From Fusarium oxysporum f. sp. lycopersici 4287 (lineage: Eukaryota; Ascomycota; Sordariomycetes; Hypocreales; Nectriaceae), in the NCBI RefSeq assembly GCF_000149955.1, contig NW_017264846.1:261171-325170 (forward strand): DNA of 64,000 nucleotides, read 5' to 3'. A program made the position numbers and the translations under genes. Below are positions 51,712 through 62,433 of the stretch, one piece after another (position 1 is the stretch's first letter; every line of letters starts with the position of its first letter). A model generated the notes under the pieces. That model saw only the letters and a program-made list of their open reading frames with translations. It made no database searches and was not told where the DNA came from.

Positions 51712-52688
51712 TTGACAATCTGGTGTTTTGCGCACGCATCAAAATTTGGATTTCATGTGGGCGGAGCGAAATTTTGGTTATCTTTTAGGTGGTCCTGGAT
51801 GTTAGATACCAGTTTGTGTCATTCGGATATGGCTAGTTTCCTCTATGAAGAATTCCAGGTGACTGTGTCGCATCATTGCATTAGTAGAAAGCTCCGCAAA
51901 GCTGGGTGGTCAAGGAAGACCATGCAAAACGTCGCAAAAGAGCGCAACGTAAACCTGCGAGAACATATCTACGAGTTATCTGATTTCCGTTCCTATCAGC
52001 TTGTGTTTATTGAGGAGTCTGGCATGGATGGAAGCATTGGAATATTGAAGAAAGGTTACGCGCGCAGAGGTCAAAGACCTCGTCAAGTGAAGAAATTCCA
52101 CCGCGGTCGAAGGGTTCAAGTCCTTTCTGCTTTAGGTCAGGATGGTGTAATTCATTTCCGAGTATACGGAGGATCGATCGATGCCGAAATATCCAGGCAC
52201 TTCATTAAGGAGCTCTTGCCGTACTGCGGCAGATGGTCAGAGCCAAGATCTGTTCTAGTGATGGACAACGCATCATTTCACCTCTCGGAGGAGATCCAGT
52301 GGATGTGCGAGGAGGCTGGAGTGGTGTACAAGCTACAATCGCTTTCCTCCCTGATCTGAACCCAATTGAAGAGAACTTTAGAGAGACCAAGAACTTTATG
52401 AGGGAAATCTGGAACAAACATGGGGATAGCATTAAGTACGATTTTGCTTCTTTCGTAGAACATTGCGTTAGTGTAGTGGGCGAGCGAAAAGAGAATGCTC
52501 AAGGGTACTTCCGCCGCGCTGGGATCTCTATTAATGAGCTCCAGGGGAAAGTGCATTGGAATGAATACATAACAAAGTCTAGAAACCAATATATCGGTCA
52601 AGGAAAACTTCGGTCTCGAACAAATCGTCTTGCGACGCCTTCTAATACCCCTTGCTCTATAAAAAGGTGTGCATCATTGTCTTCATAA
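51712..52688 (+). pseudogene. Tc1-like transposase (Ant1-type DDE)
   Basis: It reads VSHHCISRKLRKAGWSRKTM (HTH end), SYQLVFIEESGMDGSIGIL, RRGQRPRQVKKFHRGRRVQV, YGGSIDAEISRHFIKELLPY and SVLVMDNASFHLSEEIQ (second catalytic Asp). A frameshift near 52345 precedes LPDLNPIEENF, the third catalytic position. It continues RETKNFMREIWNKHGD to RAGISINEL. The first catalytic position is Glu in FIEESG where FIDESG is usual. The frame starts at 51712 without a clear initiator context. Confidence 0.8.
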
Positions 52689-52799
52689 ATGAGCTCTAGG
52701 TCCAGCCCCTCTTTCCAACGTGAGGTCCCGAACCAGCTCATAATGCCTCTTTCGCTCAACTCCTTTAACTTTTAAGCATTCCCACTCACAATATGCACT

Positions 52800-53190
52800 G
52801 ACCCTCTAATGCGGCTTGCTAGTGCGGGGTGTCTTTGTTGCTCTCCACATATTTGAATGAAACATTAATCCTCAGCCACTTCCCAATGCGGAGAAGGTGG
52901 CACCAGGCTTGCAGCTACCTCTCTACGATGGACCACTTCATCTGTAGCTCCTTAAAACTTTTTGTTACCGGGCTCCGATCGGCCCTTCACGGGCATTACA
53001 ATGATAGTTGAATCAACCTTGCAGGTCTTGATTTTTCTCTTTGCGATCTCCTCAATGTTCGATAAGAGTTCTTCGTTTCAGAAATCACTGGGTGCCACAT
53101 TGAGTCCCTCTTCAGTTATGACCACGGCAACGCGTCTTAAATCACCGCCAAGAGCACAGTCCTTGGGCACGCATCCACACTCCTCGTCGA
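52800..53190 (-). pseudogene. Unidentified gene remnant with three stops
   Basis: One minus-strand frame reads EECGCVPKDCALGGDLRRVA, VVITEEGLNVAPSDF, stop, NEELLSNIEEIAKRKIKTCK, VDSTIIVMPVKGRSEPGNKK, stop, GATDEVVHRREVAASLVPPS, stop. The amino-acid make-up and continuity across stops look like real former coding sequence. The stops are TGA, TAA, TAA, each reachable by one C-to-T change. No family was recognised. The long minus frame at 53200-53574 just upstream has odd composition and is not clearly linked. Confidence 0.35.
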
Positions 53191-53572
53191 AGCATTACAT
53201 CAAGATGACAGAGCGCCTTGCGCATCTACAATGGTTGTACCAACTAAGGCCCCCAACAGGGGCCACCAGGCGCAACCCCGCAGAGGCCGCCTGTTTGGAG
53301 GCTTGCAAGGAGGCAGTGCGTTACATGGATTAGCGAGACACATTGAATGAGCCATCGCTACAAAAGGGAACATGACTTGCGCCACGTCTGTGCGGGTGCC
53401 AACTGCCGCAGACAGAAGCGTCACCTGCTGTGAAGCCCAACACGTCGTGCGCACAACGGAACAATTAGGCAGCAATAAAGCAGTGACAATGTTCGCGACA
53501 ATATCCTCATGAACGACCCTAGCTAGCCAGTGACGAAATCGAAAACTAACAAGCCTTAAACCTGTGCTTATC

Positions 53573-55925
53573 ATGACGGATATCGAGGCACTTGCTACAG
53601 ATAACGATATCAGTAGGGAAGATATCCCTCATCTTTTCTCAAAGCTTTCAATCGGCGCATATGAAAGATATATGCAAACAGGAAGCAGAGATGATATCAG
53701 CAAAGCCATAGACTCGGCTAAACAGGGTATAGATCTAACAAACGACAGGAACCCATGGCTTACGCAATGGCTGAATAACCTCGGAGTCTTTCTTGAGACG
53801 CGGTACGAACGGACAGGGGAGATGAAGGACCTGGAAGAGGCGATCAAGGTAGTACGACAAGCTGTAGAATCAACGCCTAACGGCCATCCAGACCTCGCAG
53901 CTATGTTGAGTAACCTTGGAAACAAGGTTGAGACGCGGTACGAACGGACAGGAGAGATGAAAGACCTCGAAGACTCAATTGAGACAGCACGACGAGCTGT
54001 AGAATCGACGCCTGATGGCTGTCCAGACCAGGCAGCCATGTCGAATAACCTTGGAATCAAGCTTATTCGGCGGTATGAGCGGACAGAAGAGATGAAGGAT
54101 CTGGAAGAGGCAATCGAGGCAGGGAGACGGGCTGTAGATTCGACGCCTGACGACCATCCAAACCTGGCAGCCTGGTTGAATAACGTCGGAAGATTCTTTG
54201 AGAGGCTGTATGAACAGACGGGAAAAATGAGGGACCTGGGAGAGGCGTCAGCCTATCTCCTCCAGGCTTGGTCCTGTTTGCATGCTGTGTCATTCCATCG
54301 TGTCACGGCTGCCGCTAAATGTCTGGAATTACTCGCTATACAGAACAGAGTCGACCAAGGCATCAATCTTGGGAGGAAGATACTCGATCTTCTTCCTTCA
54401 GTCCATACACGAACTCTTGATCGCAATGATCAGCAGTTCGTTATTTCAACGTTCGCAGGCGTCGCTTCCGACCTATGTGCCTTCCTCTTATCAACAAATC
54501 GATTAACTGAGGCTCTTGAATGTCTCGAGCAAGGCCGCGCTATCATCTTAAGTCAACTACTAGATGATCGCAGCGATCTTTCTTCACTTCGTCATGATCA
54601 CCTTCAGCTAGCCAATCGATATCAGAGTCTCGTGGACGAAGTGAATGCTCCGACCCGCCAGACCACTCCCAGTGTGGTTGAAGCCTTGTTACGAAAGCGG
54701 CGGCAAGAAGCTGCAGCCGAGCTAGATATGTGCTTGAAGGAAATCAGATGTGTCCCCGGCCATGAGCGGTTTATGCTTGGACAGACCGTTACTGAGATGC
54801 AGGAGTGTATCACTGAGGGCAGCATTGTGGTTATTAATATCACCAACTTCCGAAGCGATGCCATTATCGTCTCCAACAATTCACTGAGAACAATCGTACT
54901 TCCCGAGTTATCCGCATCCAAAGCGAGGTTGTGGGTAAGTAAAGATTGGTCGACAAAAAAGAGGTCTGACCAGCGAGGGGAAAACGATCAGTTTTTAGAC
55001 TACCTTTCTTGGCTTTGGTATGCCTGTGTCAAGCACATCGTCGCCGAGATTTCCGCTTCAAAGACACATCCAAGCGAAGGCCTTCCACGAGTATGGTGGA
55101 TAGGCTCCGGTCTGGCGAGCTCGATGCTCTTCCACGCTGCAGGGGTACATACAAGAGGATCAACGGAGAACGCCTATTGCAGGCTAATATCTTCCTACAC
55201 ACCATCGATCAAGGAACTTGCCTATGCACAGAATCAGGCGAAGCGCGCCCAGGAAGACTTGATGGCGCAAGATACAAACACAATGCTTATTGCAGCCATG
55301 CCAATATCACCAAAAGGATCAGGCGACGAGAAAGCGCCGAAAGAGCTCCCTAGAGTAGAATAAGAGATGCGGAAGATTCTTATATTAACTCGCTCTCATA
55401 TGCGTACGACAGTTTATACACACCCCAGCACAGATCAAGTCTTAGAGGCCCTCAAAACCTGCCGTATCGCACACTTCGCATGCCACGGAACATCAGTCTA
55501 TTCAGACCCTTCCAATAGTGGTCTGATTTTGCAGAAGAGTACCGGAATTGACGAGCGCTTGGTACAAGAACCGGCTCACAGTCCAACGGGTTTCGGACCT
55601 ACGGCTTAGATACGCGCAGATGGCGTACCTCTCGTCGTGCTCTACAGCGGAGAATAAGGCGGCGAGGTTATCGGATGAAGTGATACACGTCATGAGCGGG
55701 TTCCAGGTGGCAGGGTCCCCTCATGTTGTAGGGTGCCTGTGGCCCGCCGGGGATTCGGAGCGTGTAGAGGTATCGAAGCGGTTCTACTTTTTGGTATTGC
55801 AGCGGAACCAGTCGGTTACCAACAACAAGGTGGCATCGGCGCTGCAGGAGGTGGTGATGGCCGTACGTGCAGAGAATCTCAGTATGCCACTGAACTGGGC
55901 ACAATTTGTGCATTATGGGGTATAA
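53573..55925 (+). pseudogene. TPR-CHAT protease-like protein, with one stop and one frameshift
   Basis: The best ATG is 53573 (MTDIEALATDNDISREDIPH). About four 45-residue repeats (YERTGEMKDLEEAIKVVRQA type) form a TPR-like superhelix at about residues 75-260. A helical linker (ALECLEQGRAIILSQLLDD) follows, then a C-terminal CHAT domain, a caspase-like fold: RIAHFACHG (His codon 55484-55486), then AYLSSCSTAENKAARLSDEV (Cys codon 55638-55640), HVVGCLWPAGDS, and WAQFVHYGV at the end. TAA at 55361-55363 interrupts the frame (probable CAA to TAA) and a one-base shift lies at about 55560-55580. Fungal CHAT proteins with TPR or NLR partners are candidates for regulated cell death. This copy is inactive unless the lesions are sequencing errors. 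Confidence 0.8.
53801..54340 (+). repeat. 135-bp tandem repeats encoding TPR units
   Basis: Unit starts at 53801, 53936, 54071 and 54206 are each 135 bp apart. The first three are closely similar (CGGTACGAACGGACAGG-type start); the fourth is diverged. They encode 45-residue TPR-like units. Confidence 0.85.
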
Positions 55926-56082
55926 ATCGACTTTCACGTGTACCATCCACAACCCCTCTTTCGCCAGGCAAAATAAAATAAAAAAGCTCCACCAAACCTC
56001 ACCAACTTCACTTGCACAGAATTTGACCAAATTGAGAGAAATGCGTAAAATCATTCATTTAATGAGCCATAAGTAGAGTTAT

Positions 56083-57845
56083 CTATTGTAATCTGGTTTT
56101 TTTAACCATCCGCCGCGACCGCCTGGTGGGTTGGTGCGGTATGTTTTCCTCTCTGACTTCGATGACAGAGCCAGCCTCCAATTCTGACTCTTGCTCGCTT
56201 AAAGAGACAAATTTCACTCCGATAGGCATATAACGAGTCGCCCCTTCTGGTATGGACTCTTTACCAGCTAGAGTCTCTCCAAGAGTCATGAAACGTTTGT
56301 TAGGATTCGGCACCGCCTTCCTCTTCTTCCCTCTTTTTAGCCAAGTCAATTCTTCCTCTAGGCTGGCAATCCTCTGCGTATGCGCCGCTACTGTCTGCTG
56401 GTGAGCTTTAAAGCCCTTGGCTATTACGTTGTACCGTCTCTGCGTCTTTGGGGTTTTGTTCAACCCAAGATCACGAATTTGACGGCTCGTCTGTGGCATA
56501 TCGTCCGAGCCAAGATACGGCCTGGGTTCAGGAGTCACTCTTGGGCTGCCGTTTGGTCTACCTTGTCGGATTTCAGGGTGCCGCAGCGCTTTCGAACGTG
56601 AGATCGGACAATTTCTAGTGACACTCCAGCCAGACAATATGTTCTTCTTGGTCATTCCAACTCGGCGAGCCTTGACGTAAGCCCTGATGAAATAAACCTT
56701 ATCCATTGGAGCGGAATCAGTCAACGAAGCGAACATTTCCAACTCTCGTCGATATGCAGCCTTCAACGCGTTAAATACTCCGTTTTCCAGTGGCTAGAGT
56801 CCATAAGAGCAGTGTGCTGGCAGATAGCAGCAATAAACGTTGTTCAGAAAGCACGTGGCCATCCATTCATCCTTCCATCACTCAGCATTAATCTCGAGGT
56901 GGAGAAAGGGAAGAACCTACTGTTGCATGGCTTCCACGGCCATCTAAAATAATCATTCTCGCGTCTAAGTCGTCAGCAGGAGTGGTCTGGGGCAGATAAA
57001 CTCTCTCGAGCCATTTAATGCCAATATGGCCGTCAGTCCACCCGTTAGGCGATGCTATATAATACTAGTCTGCTATCTGCTTGAACTCTTCAAGAAACCA
57101 CTATTTCTGCAGTTGCTTCCCCTTGAATATTATGCCAGGAACTAAAGCGCGGCCGTCAGCAGTTATAGTTTCGATAAATGAAGTCCAATTTCGGGTTTGT
57201 GGTCCCTTCAGAAACGCCTTGCGCTTGGGGTCCACACTCCCAACAACCAGGATATCTAGACCTGAACCCAGAGGATTAGACGGTCAAATTTCAAGCATTA
57301 ATAAGGGATAGAGGTATATGCTTGCCGAAACCAGTCATAATACCCCCTTCATCGACGTTGACGGTATTTTCAGGCTTGATCCAACCGTACTGGCCCTCCC
57401 GGATATCAAAGTACCAATGAACCGCTTTAGGCGTGAAAGAGTCGAACCTCTTGGCTTCTTGACGCCTACCCATTCTGATCTTTAGGTCTGCGCGGCGATT
57501 GATAAACTTGATCACCCAGTTACGTCCTAAGTCGGGATGTTCGCCCTGCTGTCTCAGCAGGCCCATGACGCAAGCGCGGATCTAACTGTGGGACGGAGTA
57601 TAGCCTAAAGACTCCTGACAGAGTATCCAGAAAGTGAGCCTATCCTCTTGGCTCTTAGACAAACGTCAATAAGGGTGGACCTGCTCTTTCACGGCCCCGC
57701 GGCCGTTAAGTCTGTCGATTAGAGTGCTCCGAGGCACTCCCCGTCTCTGAGCGGCTTGAGGAGGTGAAAAACCATTATCAGTAACATCAAATATGGCCCC
57801 TGCCATATCTTCCTCTATGTATTCCCATTAAAGTCTTGACCTAGG
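56083..57845 (-). pseudogene. pogo-class transposase, near complete (pogo-3)
   Basis: The minus strand reads a psq-type N-terminus (PQAAQRRGVPRSTLIDRLNG, about 57750), then the CENP-B/Tc5 HTH (GEHPDLGRNWVIKFINRRAD), then VNVDEGGIMTGFG (first catalytic Asp). An intron at 57322-57259 follows (GC..AG), then LDILVVGSVDPKRKAFLKG, WTSFIETITADGRALVPGII, and IILDGRGSH. The tail has RGKKRKAVPNPNKRFMTLGE and ends at 56083. Several stops replace likely Trp or Gln codons, for example in KQLQK-stop-WFLEEF. The transposase would cut and paste with TA targets. Terminal repeats were not found. Confidence 0.8.
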
Positions 57846-58250
57846 CATTTTCATATTGTTGTCACAGAATAAGGCTAAAAAATACAGAAAAGAGCGGTAA
57901 CGTACTCCACAAGTGAGTGTCCCATACAAGCGAGTATCCCAAACACATTTTACACCTTAAACTGCCATTTTAAAAAACTACATCGAAAGCCTTAATCAGG
58001 CTTAAACTACCTGAAAACTTAGATTCAGGCCAATGAACAACGGGAATACACAGAAGAGACGTCTTCTAAATTCCATTTGTATTATTTAGAATATTACGAG
58101 GAAAAGCTGTATTCGCACTGTCTTTTCTCCTATTTTCAGGCATAGAACATTGAATAGACCGCCGAATGGTTTGGAGGAACCTCAAATATATGACTTTTTG
58201 CTCAGGAGACTATGGATAAAATTTTCAAGAAGCTAGCAGTGCTATACCCT

Positions 58251-58997
58251 NNNNNNNNNNNNNNNNNNNNNNNNNNNNNNNNNNNNNNNNNNNNNNNNNN
58301 NNNNNNNNNNNNNNNNNNNNNNNNNNNNNNNNNNNNNNNNNNNNNNNNNNNNNNNNNNNNNNNNNNNNNNNNNNNNNNNNNNNNNNNNNNNNNNNNNNNN
58401 NNNNNNNNNNNNNNNNNNNNNNNNNNNNNNNNNNNNNNNNNNNNNNNNNNNNNNNNNNNNNNNNNNNNNNNNNNNNNNNNNNNNNNNNNNNNNNNNNNNN
58501 NNNNNNNNNNNNNNNNNNNNNNNNNNNNNNNNNNNNNNNNNNNNNNNNNNNNNNNNNNNNNNNNNNNNNNNNNNNNNNNNNNNNNNNNNNNNNNNNNNNN
58601 NNNNNNNNNNNNNNNNNNNNNNNNNNNNNNNNNNNNNNNNNNNNNNNNNNNNNNNNNNNNNNNNNNNNNNNNNNNNNNNNNNNNNNNNNNNNNNNNNNNN
58701 NNNNNNNNNNNNNNNNNNNNNNNNNNNNNNNNNNNNNNNNNNNNNNNNNNNNNNNNNNNNNNNNNNNNNNNNNNNNNNNNNNNNNNNNNNNNNNNNNNNN
58801 NNNNNNNNNNNNNNNNNNNNNNNNNNNNNNNNNNNNNNNNNNNNNNNNNNNNNNNNNNNNNNNNNNNNNNNNNNNNNNNNNNNNNNNNNNNNNNNNNNNN
58901 NNNNNNNNNNNNNNNNNNNNNNNNNNNNNNNNNNNNNNNNNNNNNNNNNNNNNNNNNNNNNNNNNNNNNNNNNNNNNNNNNNNNNNNNNNNNNNNNN
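58251..58997. other. Assembly gap (747 N)
   Basis: Unknown bases inside the pogo-4 element, downstream of its transposase. Confidence 0.99.
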
Positions 58998-59104
58998 TCC
59001 ATAGATAAATAGTCATTCTTCTTCCCTGTGACTTCTAACCACTTCTTAAACTGCAGCTTTTTCGTGATACCTTTAACTATGACTTCTCTGTTATCTCGCC
59101 ATTC

Positions 59105-60973
59105 TTATTTCAATGCCTCGAGCTCCCTGATAAGCTGTGATCGTTGCTGCCGTATCTCGGATCGAATACTCTTCTTCTGACTCTCTGTAATGTACTTATC
59201 CTGCTGCTCGCGAAGCTCCTGTAATGAAATCGTGTTAATATAATCAGAAGCTCCTCGGGCGCGTTTTCCTCGCTTTCTCTGGTGATATCTTTTCTCGATA
59301 CGAGCTCGGCGATCTTCTATATTCCTTTTTATATGATCTTCAAGTAATATAGCTTTATGAACAATATTCTGAATATGCTTAAGTCCCTGACGCGTTGGGG
59401 AACTGAGGATATCGTGATATCGGTCCCTGACGTGTGGTGCCGTTGTGGAAGCTGTTGTGAACCTCGCTTCTGACGGCAGAAGTGAGAAAAAGGCAGGATC
59501 AACAGTCTTCTTCATCTTCAGCTTCTTCCTGAGAAGATATTCGACTGCAGGTCGGTCTGTAGGTGGGAAAATCCCTGACTTTTCGAAGCCTGAGATGATA
59601 TGTGCCGCCGTGAAGCCTTCGTCGAAGATCTCCTGAAAAAATGATATTAGTATGTGAAAAGAGGGGTTATCAAGAGAAGGCTGAGCTATGAGCCTCATAC
59701 CTGAAAAGCCCCGGCAAAGTCACGGCGGTTAAAGGTCAGCTTTCCCTTCCTTAACGCCTCACGAAGCTTCCTCTGATGTGCATTCTTCAGATATTGAAAT
59801 ACACCTATATCCATAGGCTGGAGGATATGCGTTAAATGGGACAGTAAGAAGGCCACGAGGATATTAAATTTCATATAGTATTCTCGAAAGGCGAAGGAGC
59901 CGTGACCGGCGAAGCCGTCGATAACGAGCAGCCTCCACACAGGACCTTCTTCTTGGATGGTTTCGGTATTCGGAGGGAGGTCATATTCTCTGAAGGCATT
60001 CCCAGGTTGTTGCAGGTGCTTATTACAGCCAAAATACTGCTCAAAATCGAGCTGACGGCGTTGAACAGTAGCTGACTTCTCCTAGGAATAACGGTTAAAA
60101 TGCTTTGCCTACTGCAGCGTTATCTCAGCGTTGGAAAAGGCTGTATCTGACTGTGCAAATCGCATCTGAGAATCGCCCTCGATCTGAGCCCACTCCAGCG
60201 TTGGAAAGCTCTTGAAGATCAGCCACGGAGGAGTTGTATCGCCTGCAGCGTTGCCTGTGCCGATGACTGTATAGCTTTCTCGATCAGCAGGGGAGAAAAC
60301 CTCTGTAGATGACTTCTTCTGTGTATGTATAATAAGGCATTCTACATGCTCTCGTAGCATTCCTACTCTAACTCCAGCTTGGTCAGCGTTCTAACACTCA
60401 GAGGCACCGATTCCGTAGTTGGTGATAACTTCAGTGAGCCGCTGAAACCACTGCTTGGTCTCCTCAACACCTGCTTCCTTATACTCCACGCGGGCCAGCT
60501 TCTTTGGCCTTGAGAATCGATTTATCGAGCTCTGGATGATTATCACAGAAGCGCCGATACCACATTCTGCTCACTGGCCTTGCCTCAGTATCTCGGCGGC
60601 AGCGCAGCGTATTTGCTGCATCTTCTACTTCATATTTAGAGGCAGGCAGACCTGATCTTTGCATCCAGATGACGAAGGCCACGATAGCTTCTTCTTCCTC
60701 CTCTGTCAGCAGTCTTGGCCGCCCTCCTCGTTGATCAGGAAGGTCTTCTATGCTGAGGGTATTCGCAGCCTCGAGCTTCTTCACGATGCGAGCGATAGAT
60801 GCTCTCTTGGAGCCGCGAAAACGATCCTCAGCCTGACGAAGGCTCAAAGGTCGGGCGGCATCGCGAGAGCGGCCACTTTGAAGCCGTAGGCGTGAAGAAA
60901 CAACGGCCTGAGCAGCCCTGAGATTTGCAGATGAGTGCATAATGCAGTTAGACGATAGATACGGTATATTCAC
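59105..60973 (-). pseudogene. pogo/Tigger-like DDE_1 transposase (pogo-4)
   Basis: The N-terminal block (60973-60479) has a basic HTH region (FRGSKRASIARIVKKLEA, then DQRGGRPRLLTEEEEEAIVA and SRMWYRRFCDNHPEL). The catalytic part reads EC-stop-NADQAGVRVGML (first Asp, Trp expected at the stop), LLVIDGFAGHGSFAFREYYM (second) and HILQPMDIGVFQYLK (third). The C-terminal region is FIPP-like SGIFPPTDRPAVEYLLRK followed by a Lys/Arg-rich coiled coil. At least three nonsense changes (around 60397, 60109-60111, 60082) and frame changes near 59700 and 60480 disable it. It is only distantly like pogo-1 to -3. Confidence 0.8.
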
Positions 60974-61082
60974 TAATTAATGTCTTCAGATCCTTGATTT
61001 TGGCTGTAAAAAACCCGAAATTGGGGACAGCCGGCTGTGCGGGGCTCTCTCACCCTTGTGTGCGTGTCTCAGGGTTTTGTGC

Positions 61083-61121
61083 CCAACTAAGCTTGCTTAG
61101 TTGGCCCCCCCCCCCCCCCCC
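61083..61121. repeat. Palindrome and 17-C homopolymer
   Basis: CCAACTAAGC and GCTTAGTTGG arms (two-base loop) run straight into a C run at 61105-61121 within the right end of pogo-4. Confidence 0.85.
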
Positions 61122-61379
61122 GGCTCGAGCCAAAGGGTAGCGGAATTTGCGAAATCCAATATTGCCATTTTTAGGTGCACAGTATAGGTGGGACACTCCC
61201 TTGTGGAGTACGTTAAAGAACTTGATGATTGAACTAACACTATTTCTATAGCACGGTATGCATACATCGCGTACCCCTCACAGCCTTAGAGGGCTACAGT
61301 CGTTAACTCCAATCATTTCTATAATCAGTAGAGACATTGTCCTCTAAGCTGCTATATATTTTGGCCAATTTTGGTGTAA

Positions 61380-61733
61380 GTGAAGCCGATGAGTTTTAGT
61401 GGAGCTATTTTTTATTTTGCTTGCCGAAAGAGGGGTTATGCCGAAAGAGGGGACATTCCCTCGACACTCTTCGAGGTTATTCGACATCAGATGAGCCCAG
61501 AAGACGTCATTACACTGCTCAGCTTTCTGAATCTACCAAACAGGAACAGTTTATTTGCTCGGATACGCACAAAGCATATCCAAGCGGAGTATCCCGTTGA
61601 CATCGTGGACATGACACACCACCTCGACAAGAATCGCCTTGGCAATATGATTGAAGACTTCAAATCTTTGAATGTGGAAGCGCCATCACATGAAAGTGAG
61701 AGTGAACCTGGAAACGATCAACCTGAAGTATAG
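61380..61733 (+). CDS. Hypothetical protein, low support
   Basis: A 117-codon open frame: MSPEDVITLLSFLNLPNRNS, ARIRTKHIQAEYPVDIVDM, acidic C-terminus (ESESEPGNDQPEV). A frame just downstream (61766-62107) has two hydrophobic stretches (VWTIWNCVAISITITPLAKS) and could be another exon. Residue composition is protein-like, but I recognise no family and no convincing splice link. Confidence 0.25.
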   Translation: MKPMSFSGAIFYFACRKRGYAERGDIPSTLFEVIRHQMSPEDVITLLSFLNLPNRNSLFARIRTKHIQAEYPVDIVDMTHHLDKNRLGNMIEDFKSLNVEAPSHESESEPGNDQPEV

Positions 61734-62433
61734 TCGACCGTTCGTCGCCATTTGCCCTGCTCGGCGTGAAGTTTGCGCAAATGTTTGTCTGGACAATATG
61801 GAACTGCGTCGCGATAAGTATCACCATTACACCGCTTGCAAAGTCGGTCGCCGAGGCTGTAGCTGCAGTACTAATCAGCCCCGGCATGCGCATCATGATT
61901 ATTCGCATACAAAATCACCGAAAAAGAGTGTTGACAAGTTTACTAGCCGTCTCTAAACTGGACCTCGCTTGGAAAGAGGCACTCGAGCCGCTCGACGGGA
62001 TTCAGGAAGTTCTTAGTGGCTCACAAATTCTTGGGACGCGACCATGCTTAGGTGCGTTGGAAGTGGATCGTGAGGAGGATAATAATAATGACCTGGTGTT
62101 TACGTGATTGTTGGAAATGACCTAAACTAACCTACCAAGTTGATAGAGCCTTGGTCATAGGACCGATATGATAAGAGAGCGCTAGAGCCAATGCACGATC
62201 ACGAGCGAGGCAGGTGGTCTCAAGTGGCAGAAGGGGCCTCATTAGTTACGTTTTCGATTGTATATTCACTTTAACTTCCGAAATTTAAGCTGTCATGACT
62301 CGTGCTGTTACCGACTATTTAGGTATTCTCGTCTGTGACCAAAACCGTGTTAATCCGCCGCCGCGGCCATCCAACTCATCCCCATTTCGCACATTCGATT
62401 TGACATGGACCTGTGGGAAACGATGTTGCTCGC

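Larger units (their letters stand above)
57900..61213 (-). mobile_element. pogo/Tigger-like element (pogo-4), TA-flanked, 3.3 kb
   Basis: 57900-57924 and 61189-61213 are inverted repeats matching at 24 of 25 positions (ACGTACTCCACAAG start), with TA on both sides (57898-57899, 61214-61215). A transposase lies on the minus strand. An assembly gap (58251-58997) is inside. Near the right end is a palindrome CCAACTAAGC/GCTTAGTTGG followed by 17 C. Confidence 0.85.

Noticed and set aside
53200..53574. 124-codon minus-strand ORF before the TPR-CHAT gene
   Set aside because: Odd hydrophobic/Cys mix, no family, and no clear continuity with the remnant at 52800-53190.
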